Shown here in pieces: positions 30,233-38,506 of a DNA stretch of 44,714 nt. Numbering within the stretch: position 1 is the stretch's first letter; each line of letters opens with the position of its first letter. The notes beneath the pieces are model-generated. The model did not search any database, was not told the DNA's origin, and was given only the letters and a program-made list of their open reading frames with translations. The translations under genes and the position numbers were made by a program. Origin of the DNA: a virus; IMG/VR virus record IMGVR_UViG_3300028595_000022, positions 1 through 44,714 of that record. The stretch is one strand, 5' to 3'.

Positions 30233-30479
30233 ATTCTTCTAGGTTAAATTCTAAAATCTCAATCATATTAATAAATATTGATTTAAAATCTTCATACCTT
30301 TCATCATTACAAACCTTAATAAAATCCAACATTAATCTTTCTTGATAAAATCAATCCAATTTGTTATAATGTAAATTTTTAATAATTAGATTGACTTCTG
30401 TTTCTAAATCCTTATACTTTTTCTTACCTTAAATTTCCTGTTTAATAGTGTTTAAATAGTCTAAAATCATTGTTTTCAT
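30210..30479 (-). pseudogene. 89-codon ORF interrupted by an in-frame UAA
   Basis: MKTMILDYLNTIKQEI, then TAA at 30429-30431, then the same frame continues GKKKYKDLETEVNLIIKNLH, LDGFYQERLMLDFIKVCNDE and stops at 30210-30212. There is no start codon for the second part until an internal ATG. Same kind of lesion as in the queD and folE genes, but here no family alignment confirms the missing residue. Confidence 0.55.
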
Positions 30480-30505
30480 AATATTATTATTAAATATATA
30501 AATCT

Positions 30506-30529
30506 AAAAGAGTAGTTACTTACTCTTTT
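30506..30529 (-). terminator. Rho-independent terminator (both directions)
   Basis: AAAAGAGTA (30506-30514) pairs perfectly with TACTCTTTT (30521-30529). The stem ends in A/U runs on both strands. It follows gene 30582-31046 on the minus strand. Confidence 0.65.
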
Positions 30530-30581
30530 TTTTAATGTATTCTTTCAATTCATCATCTTACTTGATAAATAAATATTATAA

Positions 30582-31046
30582 TTATTTCATATACTTTTGC
30601 AAATTATCATAGCATCGATAAAACGTTTTTGGAGCTTTACTTTTGAATATACATACTGTTCATTTAAATTTTGTCTCCTTTACTTTTTGGTCATAAAAAG
30701 GTATTCAAACCACTACACATTTTTCTTCTCATTTATCTTTTTTTATAATATCAGTTCTTAAAATCTCATACTCTCAATATTCTTTATACTTATCCATATA
30801 AGCAAATAAATTATAATCCTCATTCTTTTGTCTTTTTTCTATAATCTCTTTTACAATAGGTTTAACAAACTTATCCCATTTATTATGTATCTCCATCCTA
30901 GGCATACAATGGAATTTATATAACAAAGATTTAATAGATTTATCATTCCTGATATCCCTATACATTTTTTCTCATCAATCTATAACATCCTGAACATATC
31001 AACAAGTCTCATTAATTTCTTCTTTTGTAAATAATCATTTAAACAT
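30582..31046 (-). CDS. Early protein of unknown function
   Basis: 154 aa, starting MFKGLFTKEEINETCGYVQD. Conserved-looking parts: FHCMPRMEIHNKWDKFVKPI and EILRTDIIKKDKGEEKCVVV. No motif gave a family. Located just after the replication gene and its small partner in transcription order. Confidence 0.7.
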
Positions 31047-31063
31047 ATTATTATTATTAAAAA

Positions 31064-31270
31064 TTAAAATCTTTTGTATTTAGATTTGTAAGTATCTATT
31101 TTTAATATCCTATTAATATTTATTATCTCCCCTTGTAACTCAATAAACTTATCCTGGTTTATTGTTTTTAATAGTGCGTCCTTATGTTTAAACTCTATTT
31201 CCTTATCCTCTATCTCTCCATAAGGATTTCTGTAATAAATAATTAATTTCTTAGGTACAATTTTATTCAT
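31064..31270 (-). CDS. Hypothetical 68-aa early protein
   Basis: MNKIVPKKLIIYYRNPYGEI, beta-rich start then helical; no UGA codon. Lies between the replication gene and 30582-31046. Confidence 0.66.
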   Translation of the reverse strand: MNKIVPKKLIIYYRNPYGEIEDKEIEFKHKDALLKTINQDKFIELQGEIININRILKIDTYKSKYKRF

Positions 31271-31282
31271 AATATTAAATTA

Positions 31283-32410
31283 CTAATTAAAAGATTTTAT
31301 TTGTTTTTTCTCCTGTTCAATTATATTTCATTTTGCTCTTTGAATTAATTCATTTAAATTATAAAATATTTTTTTAGGGCTCGTTATCTTATGACAAAAA
31401 TATTGGTCATCCTTTATTATATTTAAAAGTTGGTCTAAATAAATATCAAAATCATACTTTCAAGATTTAATAACATCTATCTTCAGTAACTTCCTATATA
31501 AATTCCGTGCGTAGTTTCATACTTCTTTATTAGTTCAATCAATAATTCAATTATTATACTTAGCTATAACTTTTTTTATTTTATTTGTATTAGGATTTCA
31601 ATATTCTTTTTTTTCTGGAACTTGTTCAATAATATCTTTAGATTTATAATATATAGGATTCATATTTTTTTTATTTTCTTCATATTTTGTTTTATTAAAA
31701 ACTACTTCCTTAAATAATTCATAATCTTTTTTCTTTTTTCATTTTAAAGGATATTTTTCAAAAAATGGAATTACAAATTCTTTCATATTTTTTAATCATT
31801 GTATCTTTAATTGTTTTTGTCTTTCAGTTGGTATATTATAAATATTTCAAACTCAAATAGTTTTTTTAATTAATTTTAAAATTTTTTCATCATCTTCTCT
31901 TAATTTTATAGATAAATTATATATTAAATTTCAATTAGAATTTTTAAATAAATAAAAACATCATTCTCAATCTATAAATCAAGATACATACATTCAATCC
32001 GAAGGATTGTCTAATAATTTATTATTAGATATTATATTCTCTTTATCTTTTTCTTTCTCTTTATCTTTTTCTTTCTCTTTATCTTTTTCTTTCTCTTTTT
32101 CTTTCTCTTTATCTTTTTCTTTCTCTTTAGGTCATATTTTGGTTACGTTTTGGTTACTCTTTGGTTCTATTTTGGTTCTGTTTTGCTTTTTTTGTCAATT
32201 TATATATCTCTTATTATTGGCATCTAATTGTGGTTTAATTAAAACAAACATTGACTTAGCAATATTATCTTCTGTTTCTAAAATCTCTCATTCAATTCAA
32301 TAAAAACTAATCATATCGTATAGAATTAATCTACTTTCATTAGGTAGATTTTTTGATGCTTCATAAAAACTTTTATAAAAAACAAATCAATCTCTTTTTA
32401 TTCTTTCCAT
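31283..32410 (-). CDS. Replication-organiser-like protein with embedded LAGLIDADG domain
   Basis: 375 aa. Residues about 1-85 resemble DUF6291-type replication proteins: FVFYKSFYEASKNLPNESRL, LYDMISFYGIEGE, SMFVLIKPQLDANNKRYING. A Lys/Glu/Asp repeat linker follows, then a LAGLIDADG homing-endonuclease segment (MYVSGFIDGEGCFYLFKNSN, KLREDDEKILKLIKKTIG, VIPFFEKYPLKGKKKKDYEL, about residues 130-245), then a helical C-domain (GNYARNLYRKLLKID). No intein splice residues are seen. First gene of the minus early operon, behind the structured leader. Confidence 0.78.
32038..32129 (-). repeat. Microsatellite coding a KEKEKDKE linker
   Basis: About 90 bases of near-perfect tandem CTTTATCTTTTTCTTTCT-type units (18 bp), read on the minus strand as Lys-Glu-Lys-Asp repeats. 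It forms the flexible linker between the N-domain and the LAGLIDADG segment and is prone to copy-number slippage. Confidence 0.85.
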
Positions 32411-32429
32411 AATATTTTTTGAATAAATA

Positions 32430-32496
32430 AAAACACTGGGCAGTCCGGCGAAGGTGAACCCAGTGTTTTCAAGTCGCCGAACTTTTAATCACTGGA
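32430..32496 (-). promoter_or_regulatory. Structured leader RNA: pseudoknot/attenuator candidate
   Basis: In the 5' untranslated region of the replication gene (minus strand). Arms, plus coordinates: AAAACACTGGG (32430-32440) pairs with CCCAGTGTTTT (32459-32469), followed on the minus strand by a U-rich tract. The loop sequence TCCGGCGA (32444-32451) pairs with TCGCCGAA (32474-32481), making an H-type pseudoknot. CACTGGA (32490-32496) is a second copy of the arm and competes for CCCAGTG. These alternatives look like terminator versus antiterminator forms. GC-rich against an AT-rich background. Confidence 0.72.
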
Positions 32497-32505
32497 ATTA
32501 TTTCA

Positions 32506-32533
32506 TATATAATTATATATTTTCAAAAATCAA
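32506..32533 (-). promoter_or_regulatory. Promoter of the replication operon
   Basis: Minus strand: -35 TTGATT (32533-32528), 16-bp spacer, -10 TATATA (32511-32506). Transcription would begin near 32499, just before the structured leader, so that all its arms are in the RNA. Confidence 0.78.
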
Positions 32534-32540
32534 GAGTTTT

Positions 32541-32815
32541 CTAATTATCTAATATTTCATCAATGTAACTCTGGTCTATCTTATAAGGCTCGTCAGTAAA
32601 CTTTTCTAAGGATTTGATTAATTCAGTATAATAGTGAATCCAAAACTCTACTCAACTACCATAATTTCATTCATGTTCTTGTTGTCGTTTTTTCATTTGA
32701 TTAATTACAATTCTGATTTTTCTCATTTTAAAAAAGACAATAAAATAAAAATGATTTACCCCATCGTCCTCTTCAGTTTTGTAAAAAAATATCTTAATAC
32801 TTCATATATAATCAT
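32541..32815 (-). CDS. Early ORF needing a -1 frameshift at an A/T homopolymer
   Basis: ATG at 32815 opens MIIYEVLRYFFT and stops after 19 codons. From the run of seven (plus A at 32783-32789; minus TTT TTT then AC) the -1 frame continues YKTEEDDGVNHFYFIVFFKM, then GVEFWIHYYTELIKSLEKFT and ends YIDEILDN at TAG 32541-32543. The joined product would be 91 aa. Either programmed frameshifting, a homopolymer sequencing error, or a shorter gene starting at the internal ATG. Confidence 0.5.
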
Positions 32816-32858
32816 TTATTTATAAAAATAAAGGGCTTTTTTGAAAAAGTTATCTTTT

Positions 32859-32870
32859 TAGTTTAAACTA
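32859..32870. promoter_or_regulatory. Palindromic operator candidate
   Basis: TAGTTTAAACTA is a perfect 12-bp palindrome in the gap between the divergent early units, followed at once by a half-site-like TTTAAACCTAG. It could bind the HTH protein 29089-29295. Speculative. Confidence 0.35.
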
Positions 32871-32941
32871 TTTAAACCTAGTTCTTAATTATCTTCTGTT
32901 CATTTTTAAAAAAAAATATATGACTTTTTTCGCTGTTTCAC

Positions 32942-32969
32942 TTGATTTTTGTAATATTTTTCCTATAAT
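32942..32969 (+). promoter_or_regulatory. Promoter of the plus-strand operon
   Basis: -35 TTGATT (32942-32947), 16-bp spacer, -10 TATAAT (32964-32969), 45 bases before the first plus-strand ATG. CTTGATTTTTG and TCCTATAAT are identical to the minus-strand promoter at 27218-27245. The rest of 32816-33014 has no gene that I can see. Confidence 0.85.
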
Positions 32970-33014
32970 ATAGATATATAATAAAATATTTTAAATTATT
33001 AACCCAAAAATAAA

Positions 33015-33254
33015 ATGAAAACAAAAAATTTAATTAAAGAATCTATTGATACTAAGTATTGAATATTTGATATTGAAATTGAATACAATTCAGAAATTTA
33101 TATTGATTTTGATTGATTTGATTTCTTTTCAGATATTGACCTAGACGAATGTTTAGAATATATAATATTTGTTCTTCAAGAAAAATATTTAATTGAAGAA
33201 GAATTTCATTTATATCCTCATAATTATGAAGTATTAAATGAAGGATTAAGATAA
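33015..33254 (+). CDS. Acidic 79-aa protein, first plus-strand gene
   Basis: MKTKNLIKESIDTKYGIFDI then EIEYNSEIYIDFDGFDFFSD; strongly acidic, with two UGA-Gly. Followed immediately by a terminator, so it can be made alone. Acidic small proteins of this kind may mimic DNA, but nothing here proves it. Confidence 0.75.
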
Positions 33255-33262
33255 ATAAATCG

Positions 33263-33295
33263 AACCTATCAGATTCGTTTGATAGGTTGCTTTTA
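33263..33295 (+). terminator. Terminator after first plus-strand gene
   Basis: AACCTATCA (33263-33271) pairs perfectly with TGATAGGTT (33280-33288), then GCTTTTATTT. It would lower expression of the two following genes relative to the first. Confidence 0.78.
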
Positions 33296-33318
33296 TTTAT
33301 TTATTAACCAAAACAAAA

Positions 33319-33585
33319 ATGAAAACAAAAAAAATTGAAAGTGTTATTAAGGACACTCAAAAAGAACTTAATATCTTATCTATTCAGTATGATTGATTAA
33401 CTTTAGAATTGGAACGGCTTTGGCAGGAAGAAAAAAGGTTGGATAACCTTTATAGGTCTACAAGAAAAACTAAATATTTAAAAAAGGCAAATAAAACTAT
33501 TTTAGAAAGTTATTCCATACGGAAAAATAGAACAGAAATTCAAGACAAAATTAATAACTTAACCTTAGCAATTATGTATTGCTAA
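33319..33585 (+). CDS. Coiled-coil protein
   Basis: 88 aa, MKTKKIESVIKDTQKELNIL, then LELERLWQEEKRLDNLYRST; basic, helical throughout, one UGA-Gly. Shares the first residues MKTK and the leader TTATTAACCAAAACAAAA with its neighbours. Unknown function. Confidence 0.72.
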
Positions 33586-33612
33586 TTTTTTATTTATTAA
33601 CCAAAAACAAAA

Positions 33613-34149
33613 ATGAAAACTCTAATTCCAGAAGTCATAAGAAAAATGGAAATTATTTTATTCACTCAACTCAGTTTTCTTAGTTGACTTTTTCTAAGCT
33701 TTCCTGATATTGTATGTCAGGCTTTACTCAGTTTATTATTCATTGAACTTAATTGATTAATTTGAAAATGTTTACTATCGTTCATTATTTTTTATAATCT
33801 ATATAGACATCGGAACAAATTTGAATATGTTTCAATAGATAAAAAAGAAGAACTAAAAGAAACTACAGATAATATAAATATTATCAAACAAAAAATAATT
33901 GATTATGTTCAAAAAAATCAAAACCTACCTCAACACATTGCTAGGGATTTTGGATTGAATATTCCTAAACATTCCAAATTAATATGAATCCTTAAACAAC
34001 ATTGATTTATAGAAAAATGAAAAAATAATAAAACAATAATTACAGCTACTCAAGATGAACTCAACTCTATTCTATCCTATTGATGAATTTATGATATCAA
34101 TGGAGAAGAATATAAACCTAGTGAAGAACTAGATTTAAGTATTATTTAA
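33613..34149 (+). CDS. Membrane-anchored winged-helix protein
   Basis: 178 aa. Two hydrophobic stretches (about residues 13-36 and 38-58: LFTQLSFLSGLFLSFPDIVC, LIGKCLLSFIIFYNLY) precede a soluble part with a winged-helix pattern: DYVQKNQNLPQHIARDFGLN, then SKLIGILKQHGFIEKGKN. The glycines of LKQHGFIEKG are UGA. Membrane-tethered DNA-binding proteins can sense the cell envelope or anchor DNA; the role here is inferred only from topology. Confidence 0.72.
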
Positions 34150-34190
34150 ACCTGGATTAATCATACCTTAAACTACAGTTTAAATAAAAA

Positions 34191-34224
34191 AACTTTTCCC
34201 AAACCAGCGGGAGAAGTTTTTTTT
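34191..34224. terminator. Bidirectional terminator between plus operon and late unit
   Basis: AACTTTTCCC (34191-34200) and GGGAGAAGTT (34209-34218) pair with one wobble; U-tracts follow on both strands (TTTTTTTT plus; TTTTTATTT minus). It ends the plus operon at 34149 and the long minus late unit at 34270. A second inverted repeat, TTAAACT-AC-AGTTTAA, lies just before it near 34168-34183. Confidence 0.85.
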
Positions 34225-34269
34225 ATAACAAGAAAATTATAACCAAAATTAATATTATTCTTTTTATTG

Positions 34270-34827
34270 TTAATTTCTTTCTCATCTAATATATTGAGCA
34301 ATCTCATTCAGTCTCTTTCTTATCTCATTATGCTCAACCCTATCCCAAAACCATTTACAAATTAATTCTAATGTATCATATAATTTTCATTCAAGTCTTT
34401 GTCTTATTAATTTATTCATATTAAACTTAAACCCAGGACAACTCTTTCAACTTACTACTTCATTATGTCACATAATTTTTATATTAGGAAATTTTGTTTG
34501 AATTTCTTTAATTAGTTTAAAACATGTTTCGTATTGTTTTTCATTTGGTTCCTCAATATCAAAATTACCACACAAACATATTCATATACTTTTTTTATTT
34601 ATATTTCGATTTCACGCATGGTATCATATTTCTTTTAATGGTCTAGTTTTTTTAACTTCGCCCTTACCTCATATTACATAGTGATACGCAATATGTAATC
34701 AATATCAATTAGGTCCTGGATGTAACCTTTCTTTATGATTCTTATTAAAACTTTCTATACTCTTGTTTAAACTTATATCCTTACTTGTTAAACTGTGATG
34801 AATAATAATATACTTTAAACTCCTCAT
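34270..34827 (-). CDS. Endolysin, N-acetylmuramoyl-L-alanine amidase
   Basis: 185 aa. Amidase_2/PGRP fold: YIIIHHSLT (first zinc His), HIAYHYVIGGKGEV, KEIGYHAGNRNINKKSIGIC, and MGHNEVVSGKSCPGFKFNMN with the second His and the Cys zinc ligand. The C-terminus is a helical part possibly for wall binding. Cuts the peptide from the glycan in peptidoglycan. Last gene of the late unit, with no holin beside it. Confidence 0.9.
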
Positions 34828-34833
34828 TATATT

Positions 34834-35112
34834 TTAATTAGGATTTAAAACATTTTCTAAAAACTTTCATTTCTTATAATAATATCAAGCATTATCTATT
34901 ATCTTTAAATATAAATTACCAGTATTAAAATCATATTTTTCTTTAGTTCATAATACTGCTGTATGGTCTAACGCAATTACTAAATCTTTAAAATCTGATC
35001 TATTTATTTTATAAACATTATTTGTATTTGGTTTGTTTAAACACCGAGGGTTTCGTCAATGTCTAAAACTTCAAATCACTCAATCTTTATTTGGAAATAT
35101 TTCTATTAACAT
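34834..35112 (-). CDS. Hypothetical 92-aa protein between fibre and endolysin
   Basis: MLIEIFPNKDGVIGSFRHGR, then CLNKPNTNNVYKINRSDFKD. Start overlaps the fibre stop by one base. Position suggests a lysis or fibre accessory protein; no family recognised. Confidence 0.65.
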
Positions 35113-36641
35113 TACATTATATCATTAAGTTGTGAATTTATTATATTTCAAACAGTTGCTGAACCTGTTGCAGCACTTCAAGCACTTCAATCTGAATCAC
35201 TATTTCATCATTCTGAACCCTTACTTCAAGCACTTCAATTACTTCAAGCTGTTCTTCATGTTGTACCTCAAAAACTATTTGTATATCATATTAATAAATG
35301 AGCTCATCATCATGCTCAAGCTCACGCACCTCCTCATCATCACGCTCATCAATGAGTTGAACCTCAATCTCATCAATCACCTCAATTCAATCAATTACCT
35401 CAGTCAGAAGTTATTGTTCAACTTCAAGTAAAAGTTTTTGCAAACAACATTAAAGACGCACCCCCTCATCATCAATCTCATCACGCTCATCATCATCATC
35501 ATCAATAATTATTATATTGTCATCAATTATCTCAATTATTTCAATAAGCATCTCATCAATCTCATCATGCTTGTAAATCAGGTTCTGCCACATTATATCA
35601 TCAACCTCATCATCAAGATGAATTTCATCATACACTTCAATCATGATCTGCCTGTGAAGATGCTAATCATCATGCTCCTCAAGTTCAACCTGGAGTTCAT
35701 CAAACCCCTCCTGCTCATCAATTTGCATCATCTCATGCTCCTCATCATCATCATCATCAATATTTATCCGATACAGTACCTCAAATTCAAGCTGTTGCTG
35801 CTGGTGTGTTAGTAGCACTTCAAGCTCATCAAGCCCCTCAAGTAGCATCTGTTCAAGCACTAACTGAAATATTTAATAATTCAGAAGTGATATTTTCTAA
35901 TTCTCATAATATTAATCAGTCTAAATCTATTGTTCAATCTATTGTGCATATTCATAAACATTTTAATTTCATTATTCAACTCGTATCTGTCGAACTTAAA
36001 ATTGCCCCTCAACTTATACTTATAGATGAATAATTATATACAGTATCTAAATTTATATTTGTTGTTCAACTTGAAACAGTTAAAGCTCAATCACTTCAAT
36101 CTCAAAATAAAAAAGGTATTAAACTTAATCATAAATTTGACATAGTAACCTTTTTTAAATTATTACTATCCTCTGAATCTGATACTAATAATTCATCTGC
36201 CTCAACTAATGTTGTTTTTGCAGATTTACCATTTATATCAGGGTCTTGTAGGTCTCATCAAAAAGTATCTGGTCTATGTAACGCTACATTTGTTATTTTT
36301 CAACTACTTGCTGTTACTATTGCAAGTCTTGCATAACTAGCATTCCAAGCAACTGTGCTTTGTTGAATTGCTCAAACGTTATCTATCATTATATAATTAG
36401 TTGCGTCATCTGTCACTAATATATCTGTTCATCAAGCATAGGTTCAATGAATTTCTCAAACTCTCCGAGCTCCTGCTCATATATCTATTTTCAAAGCCGT
36501 TCAACTTACAGCTTCAACAACTCTTAATCTGTCATCTCAATTTGCATAGATGTCATCTATATCCTCATTAAAATCTTGAAGTCTTGATCCTGTGACTTGG
36601 TCTCAAGTACTCCAATTAGAACTGTTTTCACGTGGGCTCAT
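35112..36641 (-). CDS. Glycine-rich tail fibre/adhesin
   Basis: 509 aa. The N-terminus is phage-fibre-like (WSTGDQVTGSRLQDFNEDID, IDIGAGARRVGEIHGTYAGG), with SKGSK-type collar sequences. About residues 255-480 are glycine-rich blocks such as GGGGGAGDD and GGDGGGGGAS, in which nearly every Gly is UGA, with up to five UGA in a row. Such blocks form polyglycine-helix bundles in T-even adhesins. Reading UGA as Trp or stop gives nonsense. Confidence 0.88.
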
Positions 36642-36651
36642 TTTTTTTATA

Positions 36652-37251
36652 TTAAGTATTAAAATATTTTCGTATATAATTTCATGCTGTTTTACGTTTT
36701 CAATTACAACATTTCCATAAACTAGATAAATCTATTTTTAAATTTCTTCTTATATCCATCATTGAATCTCGTATTTTAATTAATTTTCATTCTCTAGTAT
36801 ATTGATTAATTTTTATAGATTGTGGATTTAATTTTCATCTTTTTCATAATCGAGTTCATTTTCTTCAAAGTTTTTTAAAACTGTATTTTACATTTTCTTG
36901 ATGAGTACACCATTCTAAATTTTCTATTCTATTATTTCATTTGTTTCAATCTTTATGATTTATACATGGTTTATTTTCTTTATTTTTTATAAATGTTTGT
37001 CATACCAATCTGTGTACTAATCTAGGATATTTTTTTCAATTTTTATATAATATAACTTTATAATATAAATCTGGAGTTCTTCATGGTTTTAATAATCTTG
37101 TATTAGTTCAATTCCGTTTTATTAAACTTTTAATACTTCAAACTTTATTACATTGATATAATCATTCAAATAAAGGTATATCTTTCCATTTTATTCATTT
37201 ACATTTTTTAGAGATTTTATTTTTAGTTTCTTCTGTATGTTTTCATATCAT
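36652..37251 (-). CDS. HNH homing endonuclease (NUMOD4-HNH-NUMOD1)
   Basis: 199 aa free-standing endonuclease. Domains in order: NUMOD4 (WKDIPLFEGLYQCNKVGSIK), HNH_3 (LVHRLVGQTFIKNKENKPC, INHKDGNKGNNRIENLEWC) and NUMOD1 (INQYTREGKLIKIRDSMMDI, KCCNGKRKTAGNYIRKYF). Catalytic His and Asn are present. Inserted between two fibre genes; not needed for the virion. Start ATG 37251 chosen because the next ATG is out of frame. Confidence 0.92.
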
Positions 37252-37328
37252 AATAATATTTTTAAAAAATAAATACTATGATATTAATTGTTTTGTCCAT
37301 AAAATCAAACCTTTTATCTTCTATAATA

Positions 37329-37853
37329 CTATGTCGCACTCGATAATGTAATCGTGCAGTTGCAAGTAAGGTTCTCACTCGCTGCAACTGTTTCATTTAT
37401 TAATACTCTACTTAATAAATATCAACTATCTGCTGACGCTGTTCAATCTACAAATATTCAAGCCTCTAAATAAGTATCTCATCAAACTTCACTACTATCA
37501 AAAAACTTATCTAAATACGCAACATTGTCTGCTGAATATCTATTTGTAAATGTTCATCTTAATAACTCATTTCATAATGCAGTATCTCAAGAAGCTGGAG
37601 TAGTATTATCATCTCAAATAGCAATGTAATTCGCTTTTAAAGTAGGAGTTATTGTTGTTCCACTTATTAACAAAGCCATTTCATATAATAATATATTAGG
37701 AATTTTATTATGATATTCTTTTATTTCAATCTCATCGTTGTATTTTCAATCATAAGAGCACAAGATATTACATGCTACAGATTTATAAACATCAAGCAAT
37801 CAACCTTGTTCTTTTATGAAATGTCAACGATGGAACCTTAGTTTTTCTTCCAT
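37329..37853 (-). CDS. Tail-fibre-type structural protein
   Basis: 174 aa. MEEKLRFHRGHFIKEQGGLL, then the common virion pattern ITPTLKANYIAIGDDNTTPA, GNELLRGTFTNRYSAD, EAGIFVDGTA and ending NLTCNCTITLSSA. This layout is typical of small proteins attached to tail tips or fibres. The sequence NCTITLS is the conserved final strand. Confidence 0.7.
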
Positions 37854-37890
37854 TATCTTTCATAAAATTTTATCTTTTACTTTAATTATC

Positions 37891-38217
37891 TTATAATTTA
37901 ATCATATTCAGATTTCTCAATTTATCATTATTTTTTTTTAATTGTAAATTATTTATCTTTTTTAGCAAAAAATTATCTAATTCCAAATCTTTATCTTCAC
38001 TAGATTTTTTTACCATTTTCATTTCATATATATCTTTATTAGTGAATTTATCTTTAAAAGTTTGTTTATCTATTACTACTACTCATTCAGGTAACTCATA
38101 ACTATCATCTGATACTCAAAACATTCTTCATGTTTCATCTGGATAATATCATCAATCATCTATATAACTTGGTATTTTACCGTTATCTAATTTGTATTCT
38201 ACTATAATTTTAGTCAT
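37891..38217 (-). CDS. Small protein B (intact copy), possible fibre assembly factor
   Basis: 108 aa: MTKIIVEYKLDNGKIPSYID, DGGYYPDETGRMFGVSDDSY, ELPEGVVVIDKQTF. Its start overlaps the stop of the fragment upstream, as in the sister cassette. A truncated copy exists at 38476-38616. Role as fibre chaperone is inferred only from location among fibre genes. Confidence 0.66.
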
Positions 38218-38506
38218 TGTTTAATAATTTATTAATAAAAATTTTGTCTACTTGTGTTGACTCTTCTAATTTGTCCATGTCTACTTTTCAATTGTCTAAG
38301 AAATCAGTTATTTTATTTTTTGATCATTCTAATATAGGATCATACCTAGACATCTTAACAGCTTCAACAACTCATTTACTTATTCATGTCAATCTTTGTA
38401 TAACCTCACCTTTAGCTTGATTACTTAAATTCCATTCCCAATATAAAGGTTCTTCTTCTTGATATTGTTCATTTGTTATAGGTCATCAATTATTTTTGTA
38501 TCAACA
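38210..38506 (-). pseudogene. Decayed second copy of gene A (C-terminal half)
   Basis: Open frame without a start codon, opening after TAA and reading NNGGPITNEQYQEEEPLYWE, then AKGEVIQRLTGISKGVVEAV. It is clearly similar to the C-terminal half of gene 38604-39299 (LNGGPITDEQYQQEEPEYWK, TGISKGVVNAL). The 5' half is missing. Confidence 0.75.

Noticed and set aside
31283-32410. Intein in the replication protein
   Set aside because: LAGLIDADG motif is present but no splice-junction residues or intein blocks could be found; treated as an endonuclease fusion.
35132-36033. Plus-strand frames and minus-strand Asp/Glu-rich frames
   Set aside because: Other-frame readings of the TGA-rich fibre repeats (TGATGA and ATGATG); not genes.
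37252-37328. 12-codon ORF upstream of the HNH gene
   Set aside because: Too short and without any supporting signal; treated as the leader of the inserted endonuclease gene.
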